Notes: generated by a model from the letters alone, not told the origin. Positions 1 to 10,326 are shown, counted from the stretch's first letter. The stretch is 64,000 nt of DNA from Thermoplasmatota archaeon (GCA_030740765.1 JASLWR010000008.1:1-64000), one strand, 5' to 3'. Numbers and translations are program-made.

Positions 1-1757
1 GTGGTGGACACCGGCACGTATACGTACTTGGATTGATTCTGTGTATCCAGAAGTCCCGACTGCTGCATATCGTTCCACCGCGAGTATTCCCCTTCCCATT
101 GCGCAGTGAAATCGGGTGAGTATTCATCCAGTTCCGATTGGTAAGATATCTCCTGTTCGTTGAATACCCGGTAAGCATCTTCCACCGAAATAATACGGTC
201 GGGATATCTTTCTCTCATCTTCTGCAAAGTAAGGCAAATACCAACAGCAGTATCACACTTTATAAGCCCGTACCCTTGAGCAAAATCCAGGGATCTCCCA
301 TTGGTTCCACGGACGGGCGTTTCCAAATTGGGAACGCCTTCACCAGTGTCCAGGAACATGGTTGACAACTCCATGATCTCTTCAATTTCATGAATCCTTG
401 TTTCGGGAGCGGAAGCCCAGTCAATGTCGCCGTATTCCTCGGTGCCGGACCAGTCCTCTCGAACCTCGCTCATGCCCAATGATGGACAAGCCTGGAACAT
501 CAAAGCCGCCAGACCCGATGCGTGGGGGGTTGCCATACTCGTTCCGCTAATGGCAAGATAATAGGGGTTGGGATTGTCACCCCTCATCTTATCAATAGCC
601 GATATTACAGTTTTCCTTGCATGAGACGACCATATCTTCACACCTGGGGCACCTACGTCGGGCCAGGTCTCTATTAGGTCGCTCTGCCCCCGAGACGAAA
701 ACGAAGCCATGGCGCTACCGTCGCGCTCAAGAGCCGCCACGGCTATGTTTACAGGAGTGTTTGCGTAAGGTGACGTAGTTATTTCCTGGCCATCATGATT
801 ATTACCACCGTCGTTTCCTGCTGCAAAAACACAGACCACGTTATTTTCATCGGCCAGTTTGTAGCATACCTGACTTATGGTATCCTGCGGATCCCATTTT
901 CTTCCGGAGGTACCCCAGCTGTTGGATACCACGCGGATATTATAGAGATTGTTGTTAGGCTGTGAGTTCTCATATACCCACTCCAAGCCCCCGAGCACAT
1001 TGGTAAGAGTTATACCAATATCGCCTACGCTCAAACCTATCAAATTAGCTCCGGGAGCTACACCTCTCCGGGCTCCTGCGGAGGCGTCGCCGTTGCCTGC
1101 TACGGTCCCGGCGCAGTGGGTGCCGTGGCCGTAGGATGTGTCGGTATTGATCCTTTCGTGCCAAGGGCCGCCGGGAACATCGGATTTCAGGTTCACGATG
1201 GTTTTTTCTCCGTAATCGAGATCGGGATGATCCGCATCGATTCCCGTATCCAGTATGACAACTGTAATCCCGGAACCGTCGATCTGGTCATCACGGTGAT
1301 AGATCCCCTCTTCCATGACCCGGGTATCCCATACATTTGTAGCGTTAATGGTTTGAAGACTCACTTCCATCATCAACTCCACTCGGGTATCGTTCTCGAT
1401 CCAATCCACGAACGGTAGTGATGCTAGATTCGCTATGGCAGAAGCGGGTCCCTCTAGGGCAAGGGCTGGTACGACGTGAAAGCTCGCTGTCATGTGGAAA
1501 CCCATATTCTCGAATAACTCTTCGTCAAAAAGGACGGAATCTCCCCTGAAGCGCACGAGGATATTTACCTCGGTATCGTCATCCCAATCATCCATCAAAT
1601 TTTGCAAATCGGAATTGATAACGGACCTAACAATGGGCCCGGTGATGGAATATGTATTATCGTCCCTCAGCTTGTGAGTCAGCACAGACCCGCTGGCGGA
1701 TGCTGTAAGCATGAACATTATTATCGTTATTATCAAGCTAGATATGTTTCTACGCAA
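1..1757 (-). CDS. Subtilisin-like (S8) serine protease, secreted; C-terminus runs off the window start
   Basis: Reverse-strand reading from TTG at 1757 gives MRRNISSLIITIIMFMLTASA (signal peptide), then VVILDTGIDADHPDL (Asp), GHGTHCAGTVAG (His) and GTSMATPHASG (Ser). The frame is open to position 1 and is missing from the ORF track because it is truncated and has a non-ATG start. Confidence 0.93.
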   Translation of the reverse strand, partial: MRRNISSLIITIIMFMLTASASGSVLTHKLRDDNTYSITGPIVRSVINSDLQNLMDDWDDDTEVNILVRFRGDSVLFDEELFENMGFHMTASFHVVPALALEGPASAIANLASLPFVDWIENDTRVELMMEVSLQTINATNVWDTRVMEEGIYHRDDQIDGSGITVVILDTGIDADHPDLDYGEKTIVNLKSDVPGGPWHERINTDTSYGHGTHCAGTVAGNGDASAGARRGVAPGANLIGLSVGDIGITLTNVLGGLEWVYENSQPNNNLYNIRVVSNSWGTSGRKWDPQDTISQVCYKLADENNVVCVFAAGNDGGNNHDGQEITTSPYANTPVNIAVAALERDGSAMASFSSRGQSDLIETWPDVGAPGVKIWSSHARKTVISAIDKMRGDNPNPYYLAISGTSMATPHASGLAALMFQACPSLGMSEVREDWSGTEEYGDIDWASAPETRIHEIEEIMELSTMFLDTGEGVPNLETPVRGTNGRSLDFAQGYGLIKCDTAVGICLTLQKMRERYPDRIISVEDAYRVFNEQEISYQSELDEYSPDFTAQWEGEYSRWNDMQQSGLLDTQNQSKYVYVPVST

Positions 1758-1887
1758 TCTATGACCCCCTAAACAACAAGAGAATATCATTCTCCCTTAA
1801 TTCATTTTAGGGATTAAAATTTCAATTGGCATTTGGAAATCTCGCTTGAATTGGAATGGTATAACCTTAATTATCTTCTGTACCATA

Positions 1888-2364
1888 TCAAGCCAGCCTC
1901 TTCCTTACCGGACTCCAGAAATTCTCTTTGCACCCGGGACAGTATTTCGCTGTGGGTGATAGTATGTCCTCGCAATACGGACATACGAAGGGATCTGCCT
2001 CAAGCTCTTCGCCGCATTTGTAGCATTTCACCTGCGAGGGCAGGACCTGGGTCGAGCAGGACGGGCACCGGAATTTTCTATCCTCGAAAACCGTGGCGCA
2101 CTGCGGACAGGCGTTATCATAGATGCTGACCTCTGCACTGCAATCCGGGCAAAGATACCTCTTTGTACCGTAATCGGCATTCAGCTCGAACTCTTCGGCA
2201 TAATTTCGAGGTACCCGGGTGGGTCTTCTATTTTCAGGTACTCGTTGATTGTACCATTTAAAAAAGACCAACAATATCACTATCAAAACTAATAAAATAA
2301 TTATGATCGTTATATACCGGGTCTCCGTATCCATTTCAACAACCAAAGCAATCAGTTTCACCAA
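1888..2364 (-). CDS. Membrane-anchored multi-zinc-ribbon protein
   Basis: N-terminal TM (YITIIIILLVLIVILLVFF) followed by CPDC..CPQC, CPSC..CYKC and CPYC..CPGC. Confidence 0.75.
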   Translation of the reverse strand: MVKLIALVVEMDTETRYITIIIILLVLIVILLVFFKWYNQRVPENRRPTRVPRNYAEEFELNADYGTKRYLCPDCSAEVSIYDNACPQCATVFEDRKFRCPSCSTQVLPSQVKCYKCGEELEADPFVCPYCEDILSPTAKYCPGCKENFWSPVRKRLA

Positions 2365-2520
2365 TGTAATCTCAATTAGTCCGAAAAGTGGTAGTAGTGC
2401 TCAACCTTTATCTTTTTTACGGCAAGCTCCGACGTAATTGACGGCCTAAAAGCTAAGACGGGATCCGTTGAATATAACGGTTTTCTGCCCGAAGGAGGGA
2501 TACTGAATTATCCGGGTCGA

Positions 2521-5500
2521 TCAGGTTCTCAATTTAGCCAATATATCTTCGAGCTTCTTCGTGGTATCGGCGACATTCTCCACTTTATCAGGGGATGTTA
2601 TTGCGGGTGCCGGTGAGCTTATGACCGGGGATGTTCTCGCTATAACGGGTGCAGTACCTGACGAGAGAGGGGCGGTTTTCGCTACAACCGGTGTTGTAGT
2701 GCTAACCGAGACTGGAGCAGTTCGAGCGATAACGGGCGTGGCGCCGGAAGCCGGAACGGGAGAGGTCTTCGCCACCATGGGTGTTGCACCAACCGGGACA
2801 GGGGAGGTCTTTGCTACCATGGGTGTAGCTCCGCTAGCCGGTGTTGGTGAGGTCTTCGCCACTCCGGCGATGGGAGCGGTACGCTTGATCGATGATAAAA
2901 GTCCCTGAATATCCACTCCCTCCTTAGTTGCTTCCTCCGGTGAAATGGAGGCAGGGGGCAATGCCATCTGTACTTCACCCGCAGGCACGCTTGTTGTCTT
3001 GGGTAACGTAACATCAACCGCAGTCGGTCCCTGGGGTAGGGCTTGGGTTGTGGACACGATTCTCGGAGCTCCTGGTTGCATACCAACCGCAGCGGGTTGG
3101 AATTGGTCCTGCATCATGGGCTGGGTCCCGGGTGGAATGAAATAATCCGCCTGTTGCTGTTGCGGGTAAAAGGGTTGCTGGGGGTATCCATTAAATCCAG
3201 GAGCCCCGTACCCTTCCATTCCACCATACATGGTTTGCATCTGGGCTTCGAATCTGGACCGGTTCAGCTGGTTCAGATATTCCATGTTCTTCCCTTCTTC
3301 CATTTCCCGATCATCGCTTGAATCTTCTATGTCCATTTCGTCACTTATAAATGAATCGTCTTCGGCATCGTAATCTGCGGTGGCATCGTAGACCAGGCTC
3401 TCAACGTTATATTTTTTCTTGAGAAAGATAACGGAGAACACCGTGATCATGAAGGCAAGAAAGATGATGAGAAAGATGAATACATAATCGAGTGAGGATA
3501 TTCCCATTTCATTTGTTTTATTCTCATCAACCTCAATTTCATGCTCTATCACGCTGAAATATCCCTCTCCCTTATCATTCTCTGGATATGCATCCTTTAT
3601 GCCGGATATCTCGGATGTGATCAGGAAATCACCTGGTTTGGAAAATGTATGATTGAATTTCACACGTACATAAGAGTTGCTTTCCATATATGTGATGTTG
3701 GTGCGATAGATAAGTTCTCCGCCTGATCTGATATTCACCCACAGTTCGCTGCCGAACTTCTCCGAATCAAAGAACTGGGCACCCTTGTTAAGAACGTCCA
3801 GGTAAAGACCGAGAGGCAGGTTCTTCTCCACCATATAGATATCCTTTGCAATGTCGTTCTCGAGATACAGATCGGTCACTGCAAATTCGAATTCGACCAC
3901 TCTTATATTTATAGTGGTCTTCTTAACCAATTTAGCTCCCACGGTGATCCAACCCTGTACCTCGAAGGTGTACCCCTTTAGGTCAACTCCCGTCGGTGGT
4001 TTAAAGGAAAGCGCCATCTCTTTGGATTCCCTGTACTGAAGAAAGAGATTTTTCTGGCCCAGCAATCCCCACTTTTCGCCGAAAATATCGAAGGACAGAG
4101 TAACGTCGCCGTTGCAGGTATTATGAACTTTTAGCTTTACAAGGGTTTCACCCTGTGGTATTGCATCATAGGTCCGGTTTGACTCTTCAAATGAAAAATC
4201 CAGGGTTTCTGCCACGGTCAATGAGAACGTCTGCTGGAAGGAAATATTTACATTTACCATGGAACCCAGTTTCAAAACGAATTCATATGATTTGGCTGCC
4301 TGATCCAGAGGGATCTTAACGTAGAAAATTGGTTCGGTGGTATAACCAAAATCAACTGTGAATTGCGGTTCGGGTATGTAAACCCAATCGGGATATTCGC
4401 ACTCCACCTCCCAGGTATAGGTATCTTCAATATTACCAATATTACGGAGCATAATGACAAAGGACACGTTATCGCCTATGAAGCCGACCTTGGAGGATAC
4501 GTTACATGTTATTTCGGCATTTCGTATCGGGATCACGTTCACTGTAAATTCCACAGTGTCCTGGATCTTCAAGGGTACGTCCGAAAGCACGTCAATGGTG
4601 AATTTATATTTTCCAACCGGAGTGCTCGGGGGCACCCTTATCTTGAATTCGATATCAGCCTCCAGGTCCTGTGGAAGCCCTCCCTCCCTGATGTTAGAGG
4701 AATCCAACCATGTTTCCCATTGACTGGGCTGGTTCGGGCTGTCAGATACGACGAAAGTTCCCGGATTGCCGACCATATCATCCAGATCGTTACCCGTGTT
4801 GATTATGGTAAAGGTGAATGTCGAATAACCCCCGGGCTGACCATCTCTTTCCGGGATCAAAGTCTCGTCCCTGACTACATCGACATCATAGATATGGGTT
4901 ACAATGGTTTGTACGAAACCCATTTCTTTCTGCCCACTATCCGAATCTATAGGTTGGGCTACAAGGGTTGTAATATGACTGAAACCCGCATCCGCCTCTG
5001 CCGGGAGATAGACTATCACCGGTATAACAACCGTACGACCCATCTGTATATGTAGTCGGGCCTGAGTATCATCTACCAGCAAAGCTACCCATTCACCGTG
5101 GGAGCTGTCTATCCACAGGTCATAAATATCATCCCCGTTTCCAAGGTTCTGGATCTGGAACTCGTAGAGAACATCCTCTCCCGGCAGCTTGTACTGCGCC
5201 TCAGGGGTCTTTATATCGATCCTGTGGAGGAGAAGAACATCAATGTTAAAGGTCAATGTAGAACGGTTGGATGAGAGTTTCGATCTCAAAGTGACATCCA
5301 GGGCGTATTTTCCCACCATGGCACTGTAAAGGTCACCTACCACGATACGAACTGTCATCTTCCTTATTTTCTTAGCATCATCTTCGGGGCTTGAACGTGG
5401 TGGTATCCGGGGAAACTTATCCGGATAGAGTATTATATTCCATCCTTTAATGGGAGTGCTGTCCACAACATAGTCGTCATAGAAGTTACCCTCGTTGGTA

Positions 5501-5769
5501 ACTGTACAATTAAAGGTGACCAGATCCATTGGGTAAGCCTGCTTAGTCTGGGGTTCAGGTTCCGGTTCGTTACAAACAAGCTTGGGCGTGAACTGCGGCC
5601 CCCTGGATGATTGAAGCGCATCATCTACAGCCTCTTTGTCATTCACATCAGCTTTAGGTATTCTCTCATCATCGGCAAAACCGGAAAAAGGATTCAACAG
5701 AACTATTGTTATCACAAACATAAATACTATGGCTTTAAAATGACCTTTCATTTCCAAAATCAAAATCAT
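2521..5769 (-). CDS. Large surface protein: signal peptide, NEW3/CARDB-like repeats, TM, Pro/Thr/Ala repeat-rich cytoplasmic tail
   Basis: 1082 aa ORF; repeated PGxxVxYxFxIxNxGN motifs; TM SLDYVFIFLIIFLAFMITVFSVIFL; tail with repeated A[TP]P(M/V)(V/I)A[KR]T[SA]PV. Confidence 0.8.
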   Translation of the reverse strand: MILILEMKGHFKAIVFMFVITIVLLNPFSGFADDERIPKADVNDKEAVDDALQSSRGPQFTPKLVCNEPEPEPQTKQAYPMDLVTFNCTVTNEGNFYDDYVVDSTPIKGWNIILYPDKFPRIPPRSSPEDDAKKIRKMTVRIVVGDLYSAMVGKYALDVTLRSKLSSNRSTLTFNIDVLLLHRIDIKTPEAQYKLPGEDVLYEFQIQNLGNGDDIYDLWIDSSHGEWVALLVDDTQARLHIQMGRTVVIPVIVYLPAEADAGFSHITTLVAQPIDSDSGQKEMGFVQTIVTHIYDVDVVRDETLIPERDGQPGGYSTFTFTIINTGNDLDDMVGNPGTFVVSDSPNQPSQWETWLDSSNIREGGLPQDLEADIEFKIRVPPSTPVGKYKFTIDVLSDVPLKIQDTVEFTVNVIPIRNAEITCNVSSKVGFIGDNVSFVIMLRNIGNIEDTYTWEVECEYPDWVYIPEPQFTVDFGYTTEPIFYVKIPLDQAAKSYEFVLKLGSMVNVNISFQQTFSLTVAETLDFSFEESNRTYDAIPQGETLVKLKVHNTCNGDVTLSFDIFGEKWGLLGQKNLFLQYRESKEMALSFKPPTGVDLKGYTFEVQGWITVGAKLVKKTTINIRVVEFEFAVTDLYLENDIAKDIYMVEKNLPLGLYLDVLNKGAQFFDSEKFGSELWVNIRSGGELIYRTNITYMESNSYVRVKFNHTFSKPGDFLITSEISGIKDAYPENDKGEGYFSVIEHEIEVDENKTNEMGISSLDYVFIFLIIFLAFMITVFSVIFLKKKYNVESLVYDATADYDAEDDSFISDEMDIEDSSDDREMEEGKNMEYLNQLNRSRFEAQMQTMYGGMEGYGAPGFNGYPQQPFYPQQQQADYFIPPGTQPMMQDQFQPAAVGMQPGAPRIVSTTQALPQGPTAVDVTLPKTTSVPAGEVQMALPPASISPEEATKEGVDIQGLLSSIKRTAPIAGVAKTSPTPASGATPMVAKTSPVPVGATPMVAKTSPVPASGATPVIARTAPVSVSTTTPVVAKTAPLSSGTAPVIARTSPVISSPAPAITSPDKVENVADTTKKLEDILAKLRT

Positions 5770-6200
5770 CCCTCCTTTTTATATAATCTATTATATTGAT
5801 CGTGTCCCGCCTCATACTGGTATATTAAATGAGATATGGGAATATAATTATTTAAAGTGATTGTTGAGAATCGTCCGGGAATATACGAGAGCCAATCTGG
5901 GTTTGTGTTTCGTCTTTTAAACATTATTGCCTACCTCCATAATATCAGTTCTTTGGGACGCCGGCCCGTGATCGTTGGGGGGAACCCTCCGAAAGCTAAG
6001 CTGATAAAACATCCATGGTTATCTACAGATATATAAATGTTGAAGGTCTTATGACAATTTTTGACAGGTGGGGTGGAAATTTGTTATTGACTTAGATTAT
6101 TTGTGTGAATCGATTCAGCCCAGGCAGACTCTTAATATCTTGAACAGGACAAACCTTAATCGACATATCTGAATCGAAACAGTTCATCGATTAAAAAACA

Positions 6201-7202
6201 TTATAAACCCTTCTGATATCTTCGGTAGATGATCCGATCAACCTCATTTTCTATCATATCCGGTATGAACATCTTTTTCTTAGTTGGGCGATAGACATTC
6301 TGATTCGATTCGGTTTTCGTTTTCTCAACAAATCCTCTCTTCACCAGTGTTTTCAACCGGCTATCAAGGTACTTTCTCGGATAGAACTCCCTGATCCTGT
6401 TGTTGAGCCGATCATAGTAGTAACCGTCCGATATGCCAAAAACATCAGCAATGTCATCTCTGGTTACCGGATTCTTGCCGTAGTACTTCTCGATTTTTGT
6501 TATGATCAGGAATACCTGCTGGAGAACATCCTTGTTCTTTACCCTCATTTCCAGGATCAATGAGCTGAACTCCCGAAAGTAATAACGAGGGAATTTCGGT
6601 AGATATCCTCTCTTAACTAGTGTATGGTTATCATTCGTAATCGGATAACAGCAATTATCAAATATTGTCTCCAATTTTTCCACGACGATATCTTCCTTAT
6701 CGAGAAAACTCCGAGCCGTCTCATATCCGTCTTTACGGATTATTTCAGCCGATGTGAATCCCGTTCGGTCAAGAAATATCGGCGCGCTCTTGATACGATC
6801 CAAAAGGCTATGAATAAGTTGCTTTTCGTCATTTCCCTTTCCTATCGTTTGGCCAGTCGTTCGCTCTTCCGTCACCCTTATCGAAGCACCGCCCAGACCT
6901 ACGAAGGTCTTGCTGTTGTTGCCGTATTTCCTGATGTATTTTCCGGAAAAAGTGTTCTTGAGAAATGCCTTCATCTGATCCTCGGTCAAACCATAGGCCT
7001 TCCTGAGTAGTCGTTCACGCTTGTTGAACTTTTTCAATTCGACTGGACCCTCCAGAAGTAAAAACCCCACCAGGGTGCAAAGTATCTCCTCTTCATTTCC
7101 TCTTGCCGGTTTACCCCGGAGATTCGTTTTGTTCTTTGAGCGCCAACTCTTTTTCATGCTAGGGTCTCCCTGGTTCCTGTAAGGGAGCCTGTCATCAACC
7201 AT
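6201..7202 (-). CDS. Hypothetical protein with C-terminal winged-helix-like region
   Basis: 333 aa ORF; C-terminal VTRDDIADVFGISDGYYYDRLNNRIREF...LVKRGFVEKTKTES resembles wHTH; an internal ATG (MKKSWRSK) may be the true start. Confidence 0.5.
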   Translation of the reverse strand: MVDDRLPYRNQGDPSMKKSWRSKNKTNLRGKPARGNEEEILCTLVGFLLLEGPVELKKFNKRERLLRKAYGLTEDQMKAFLKNTFSGKYIRKYGNNSKTFVGLGGASIRVTEERTTGQTIGKGNDEKQLIHSLLDRIKSAPIFLDRTGFTSAEIIRKDGYETARSFLDKEDIVVEKLETIFDNCCYPITNDNHTLVKRGYLPKFPRYYFREFSSLILEMRVKNKDVLQQVFLIITKIEKYYGKNPVTRDDIADVFGISDGYYYDRLNNRIREFYPRKYLDSRLKTLVKRGFVEKTKTESNQNVYRPTKKKMFIPDMIENEVDRIIYRRYQKGL

Positions 7203-7313
7203 TCTCCGGATCTGGCCTTTTTAATATCCGGAGGACTGCGAACATTTCCTTTCATTGTTTCTCCTGGTGCAATGGCGTTCAATAGCTACCATTATTCATA
7301 TTTCAAAGTGTTT

Positions 7314-9131
7314 TTAATTCATTCCGAGAATTGAAAATTCATTATCTTTAGCGTAATAATGAGGAATGTCACGAATGGATTTTGTGTAAATATGATCATT
7401 TGCGATTAAAATTTCAAAATTCCTCATAATAATTTTTTCATCTAATTTCATTCCATTTTTAATAAGTCCCATCCTCTCAATTAGGTCTTCGAAGGTGACC
7501 CCGTTCTCGTTCATGGATACTATCCCCAAAACGGAATACTTCGTTAGCATGTTTTTGTCGCGGATCGTCTTCCCTTTTATAACTACCCCCGTACCAAGAA
7601 GAATAACCAAAATAAAAATACCGATTATAAGACTAAGGATTTGCATGGAAAAGAGTGCATCATCTTTTTCAACCAAGTCTCTCCCTGTAGACACCGGTGA
7701 CAGGGAAAAAGTACTCAGAACGTTGCCGCCCAAGTCCCTGTATGAAAGGATTACCGCATCACTCTCATCCTTCACAACCTTTGTCCAATCGATTTCAAAC
7801 TCCGTGCGATCCGAATCTCCAAGAGGTATGTCTTTCATGACCACCGTCATGGAATTCCCATCAGGCTCCATCTTTGTAACGGCGAAATCATATTCTTTAT
7901 CATGGAATCGAATGATGTAATTATCACTTTGATTCCGTGTCATTACCATATCGGAGGCGCTAATTTGATACGATTTTTCTTGAAAAAAGCGGGTGAACAA
8001 CATACTGTAGGATTTATCGAGATGAGGCCATTCGATTATGGATTTATGTTGTTCCAAATCAGCCTCGAAGCTCATATCTTCTAGGACGATCCGGGCCCGA
8101 TCTTCTCCGTGGACCTTCATGATTATAAGAGAATATTTTTCATTAGAAATATCATCGATGAAGCCCTCGTCATTCAAGCGAACGCTCATATCCAATTGTG
8201 ATGTACCCGATAGGATGAATCTTTCCCAGAATACATCATCCGGTAGCGAAGGCCATGAATTCTGATTATCATTCAAATTTCCCGAAGGCACAACTGCGGA
8301 TTTGACGATTTCCCCCTCGATCTGCAATTCATACGCTTCCCCAGAAAACAGGATCTCGAAATATTCATTGGTCGGAAAGGGATTCTCCACATTTATTTTC
8401 ACCGTAATGATCTTCTCGAGAGCGATACCCGTGATTAGTTCGCCGATAATGAGGAATGAATACTCTTTCTGCTCGATACCCCAGGGTGGGTTGAAGGAAA
8501 TTATCAATTCTTCTACCTCTTCGATAATGACAAAAAGATTTCTATGCTCAAGTATTCCCCAAGGTTCCCCGAAGATACGAAATGTGAGCGGCAGAGCGGC
8601 ATTTCCGACATTCGCAACCCTTAATGGTAGAAGGATTTCACCTCCCATCACAGCATTATAGGTGTCATTCAAGACCGATAACGAGAAATCCAGAGTCTCA
8701 GTCACGTTTACCTTGAAACTTTGCTCAAAGGAGGTATTCCCATATCCTTCCGAGAACAATGTGAATAGAAAATCATATGTGTCTACAGGGGCGTTCATCG
8801 GTACTCGAACGTTGAACAACAACTGATATGTATCACCGAAATCAACAGTGAACGTAGGATCTCCCAACCATATCCAGGATGCCTGGTCGCTCTCCACCCC
8901 CCAATTATATGTGGCTCGGATATTTCCCGTATTGTTTAACATTGCAGTGAAGGAAACGTTGTCCCCAATATTGGCGTCCTTGGATGTTTCTTTGATCTCC
9001 ATCTCTATATTGTAGAAAGTAAATACATTTAAGGTAAACGAAACCTTGTCCTGATGCGTCAGGGGAATATCGCTGTATATGTCCATAACAAACTCGTAGA
9101 CCCCCGCAGGGATCAAGGGGGGGATCCTCAT
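7314..9131 (-). CDS. C-terminal part of a surface receptor-like protein (ectodomain, TM, cytoplasmic winged-helix-like tail); split from 9128-10279 by a 1-nt frame break
   Basis: Collinear with residues ~380 onward of the 2521-5769 protein; TM ILSLIIGIFILVILLGTGVVI; tail KYSVLGIVSMNENGVTFEDLIERMGL...EILIANDHIYTKSIRDIPHYYAKD is wHTH-like. Confidence 0.7.
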   Translation of the reverse strand: MRIPPLIPAGVYEFVMDIYSDIPLTHQDKVSFTLNVFTFYNIEMEIKETSKDANIGDNVSFTAMLNNTGNIRATYNWGVESDQASWIWLGDPTFTVDFGDTYQLLFNVRVPMNAPVDTYDFLFTLFSEGYGNTSFEQSFKVNVTETLDFSLSVLNDTYNAVMGGEILLPLRVANVGNAALPLTFRIFGEPWGILEHRNLFVIIEEVEELIISFNPPWGIEQKEYSFLIIGELITGIALEKIITVKINVENPFPTNEYFEILFSGEAYELQIEGEIVKSAVVPSGNLNDNQNSWPSLPDDVFWERFILSGTSQLDMSVRLNDEGFIDDISNEKYSLIIMKVHGEDRARIVLEDMSFEADLEQHKSIIEWPHLDKSYSMLFTRFFQEKSYQISASDMVMTRNQSDNYIIRFHDKEYDFAVTKMEPDGNSMTVVMKDIPLGDSDRTEFEIDWTKVVKDESDAVILSYRDLGGNVLSTFSLSPVSTGRDLVEKDDALFSMQILSLIIGIFILVILLGTGVVIKGKTIRDKNMLTKYSVLGIVSMNENGVTFEDLIERMGLIKNGMKLDEKIIMRNFEILIANDHIYTKSIRDIPHYYAKDNEFSILGMN

Positions 9132-10279
9132 CTGAAGGAAATGTCCGCCGCGTGGCCCTTTGCTAATCCGGTATCATTCACAGAGGAACTATCAACATAA
9201 GTGTTCCAGTTCACAGGAGTAGCGGGGGATCGGGATAACAAGAAGGTCCCGGTTGAACCGATGACAGCATCCAGGTTGTTCCCCCTATTAACGATCTCAA
9301 AAGCGAATGTGATTTCATCACCAGGTATCCCGCCCTTGGTCCTTTCCAGCTCGTTTTGCTCCACCTCTATTCTCGTGATGTTACCGATTTTCGTCCCAAC
9401 GTAACCTCGCTCCACCTGAGGAGTGGGCTCTCTCTTCAGACTTGCTGCAAAGGTAGTCCGATGGACATAACCCGCATCCGCATTTCCCGGAATGAACACT
9501 ATTACCGGTGCGACCACGCCATTGCCAATATGGAGATTAATTGTTTCCATGGAGTCGTCAACAAGTTTGACTACCCAGAGGGGATCCGAAGACTCGACCC
9601 ATATATCGTATGTACTATTGACATTTCCAGTATTCCATATCTGGAATTCGTACATTACTACCTCACCGGGCAAACGGGATTTCTGTTGAGGGGATATTAT
9701 CTCAACCCTATGGAGTGGTAGGATTTGAACGGTAAAGGTTAAAGTGGAGGTGTTGAGGGACAGCGAAGAACGGAGCGTTACTTCAATGGAATAATTGCCT
9801 ACGTTGGCATTGGATATGTCTCCAACTACGATACGAACCGTTAAGCTTTTGATTTTCTTTGAATCATCCTCAGGGCTCGATAATGGCGGAATCCGAGGGA
9901 ACTTTTCAGGATAGAGGATTATGTTCCATCCCTGAATCGGAGTGCTGTCCACAACATAGTCGTCATACATATTACCCTCGTTGGTAACGGTACAGTTAAA
10001 CGTGACGAGGTCCATAGGATAAGCCTGCTTCGTCTGAGGATCGGGGCCAGGTTCGTTACATACAAGCACAGGTGTGAATTGCTGCGCTCTGGTGATCCCA
10101 TGGGAATCATTTCTGGAACTGGCATTATCGGGATCATCAACCGCTGCTTGTACTCCATCACGGTTCACAAATATAAGCGAGCCCGGTAGAAGGAAAATTA
10201 CGGTTAAAAAAAGGATCATTAGCGTTCTGGGAGCTTTTATTCCTGTGAACAATTTTTTGCCTCCATATATTATATTCAT
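9128..10279 (-). CDS. N-terminal part of the same surface receptor-like protein; paralog of the 2521-5769 N-terminus
   Basis: Shares (N)QTKQAYPMDLVTFNCTVTNEGNxYDDYVVDSTPIxGWNIILYPxKFPRIPPxSSPEDD with 2521-5769; ends at TGA overlapping the downstream ATG (ATGA). Confidence 0.75.
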   Translation of the reverse strand: MNIIYGGKKLFTGIKAPRTLMILFLTVIFLLPGSLIFVNRDGVQAAVDDPDNASSRNDSHGITRAQQFTPVLVCNEPGPDPQTKQAYPMDLVTFNCTVTNEGNMYDDYVVDSTPIQGWNIILYPEKFPRIPPLSSPEDDSKKIKSLTVRIVVGDISNANVGNYSIEVTLRSSLSLNTSTLTFTVQILPLHRVEIISPQQKSRLPGEVVMYEFQIWNTGNVNSTYDIWVESSDPLWVVKLVDDSMETINLHIGNGVVAPVIVFIPGNADAGYVHRTTFAASLKREPTPQVERGYVGTKIGNITRIEVEQNELERTKGGIPGDEITFAFEIVNRGNNLDAVIGSTGTFLLSRSPATPVNWNTYVDSSSVNDTGLAKGHAADISFR

Positions 10280-10326
10280 TCTATTAGTTATTAAATAGTA
10301 TTGGAACGGTTATTTGAGATTATAAA

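Noticed and set aside
4363-5055. 230-aa plus-strand ORF
   Set aside because: Fully antisense to the well-supported surface-protein CDS 2521-5769; composition looks like a shadow ORF.
9117-9123. C7/G7 homopolymer as the cause of the 9128-9131 frame break
   Set aside because: The in-frame TGA occurs before the homopolymer, so a length error in that run alone cannot restore the frame.
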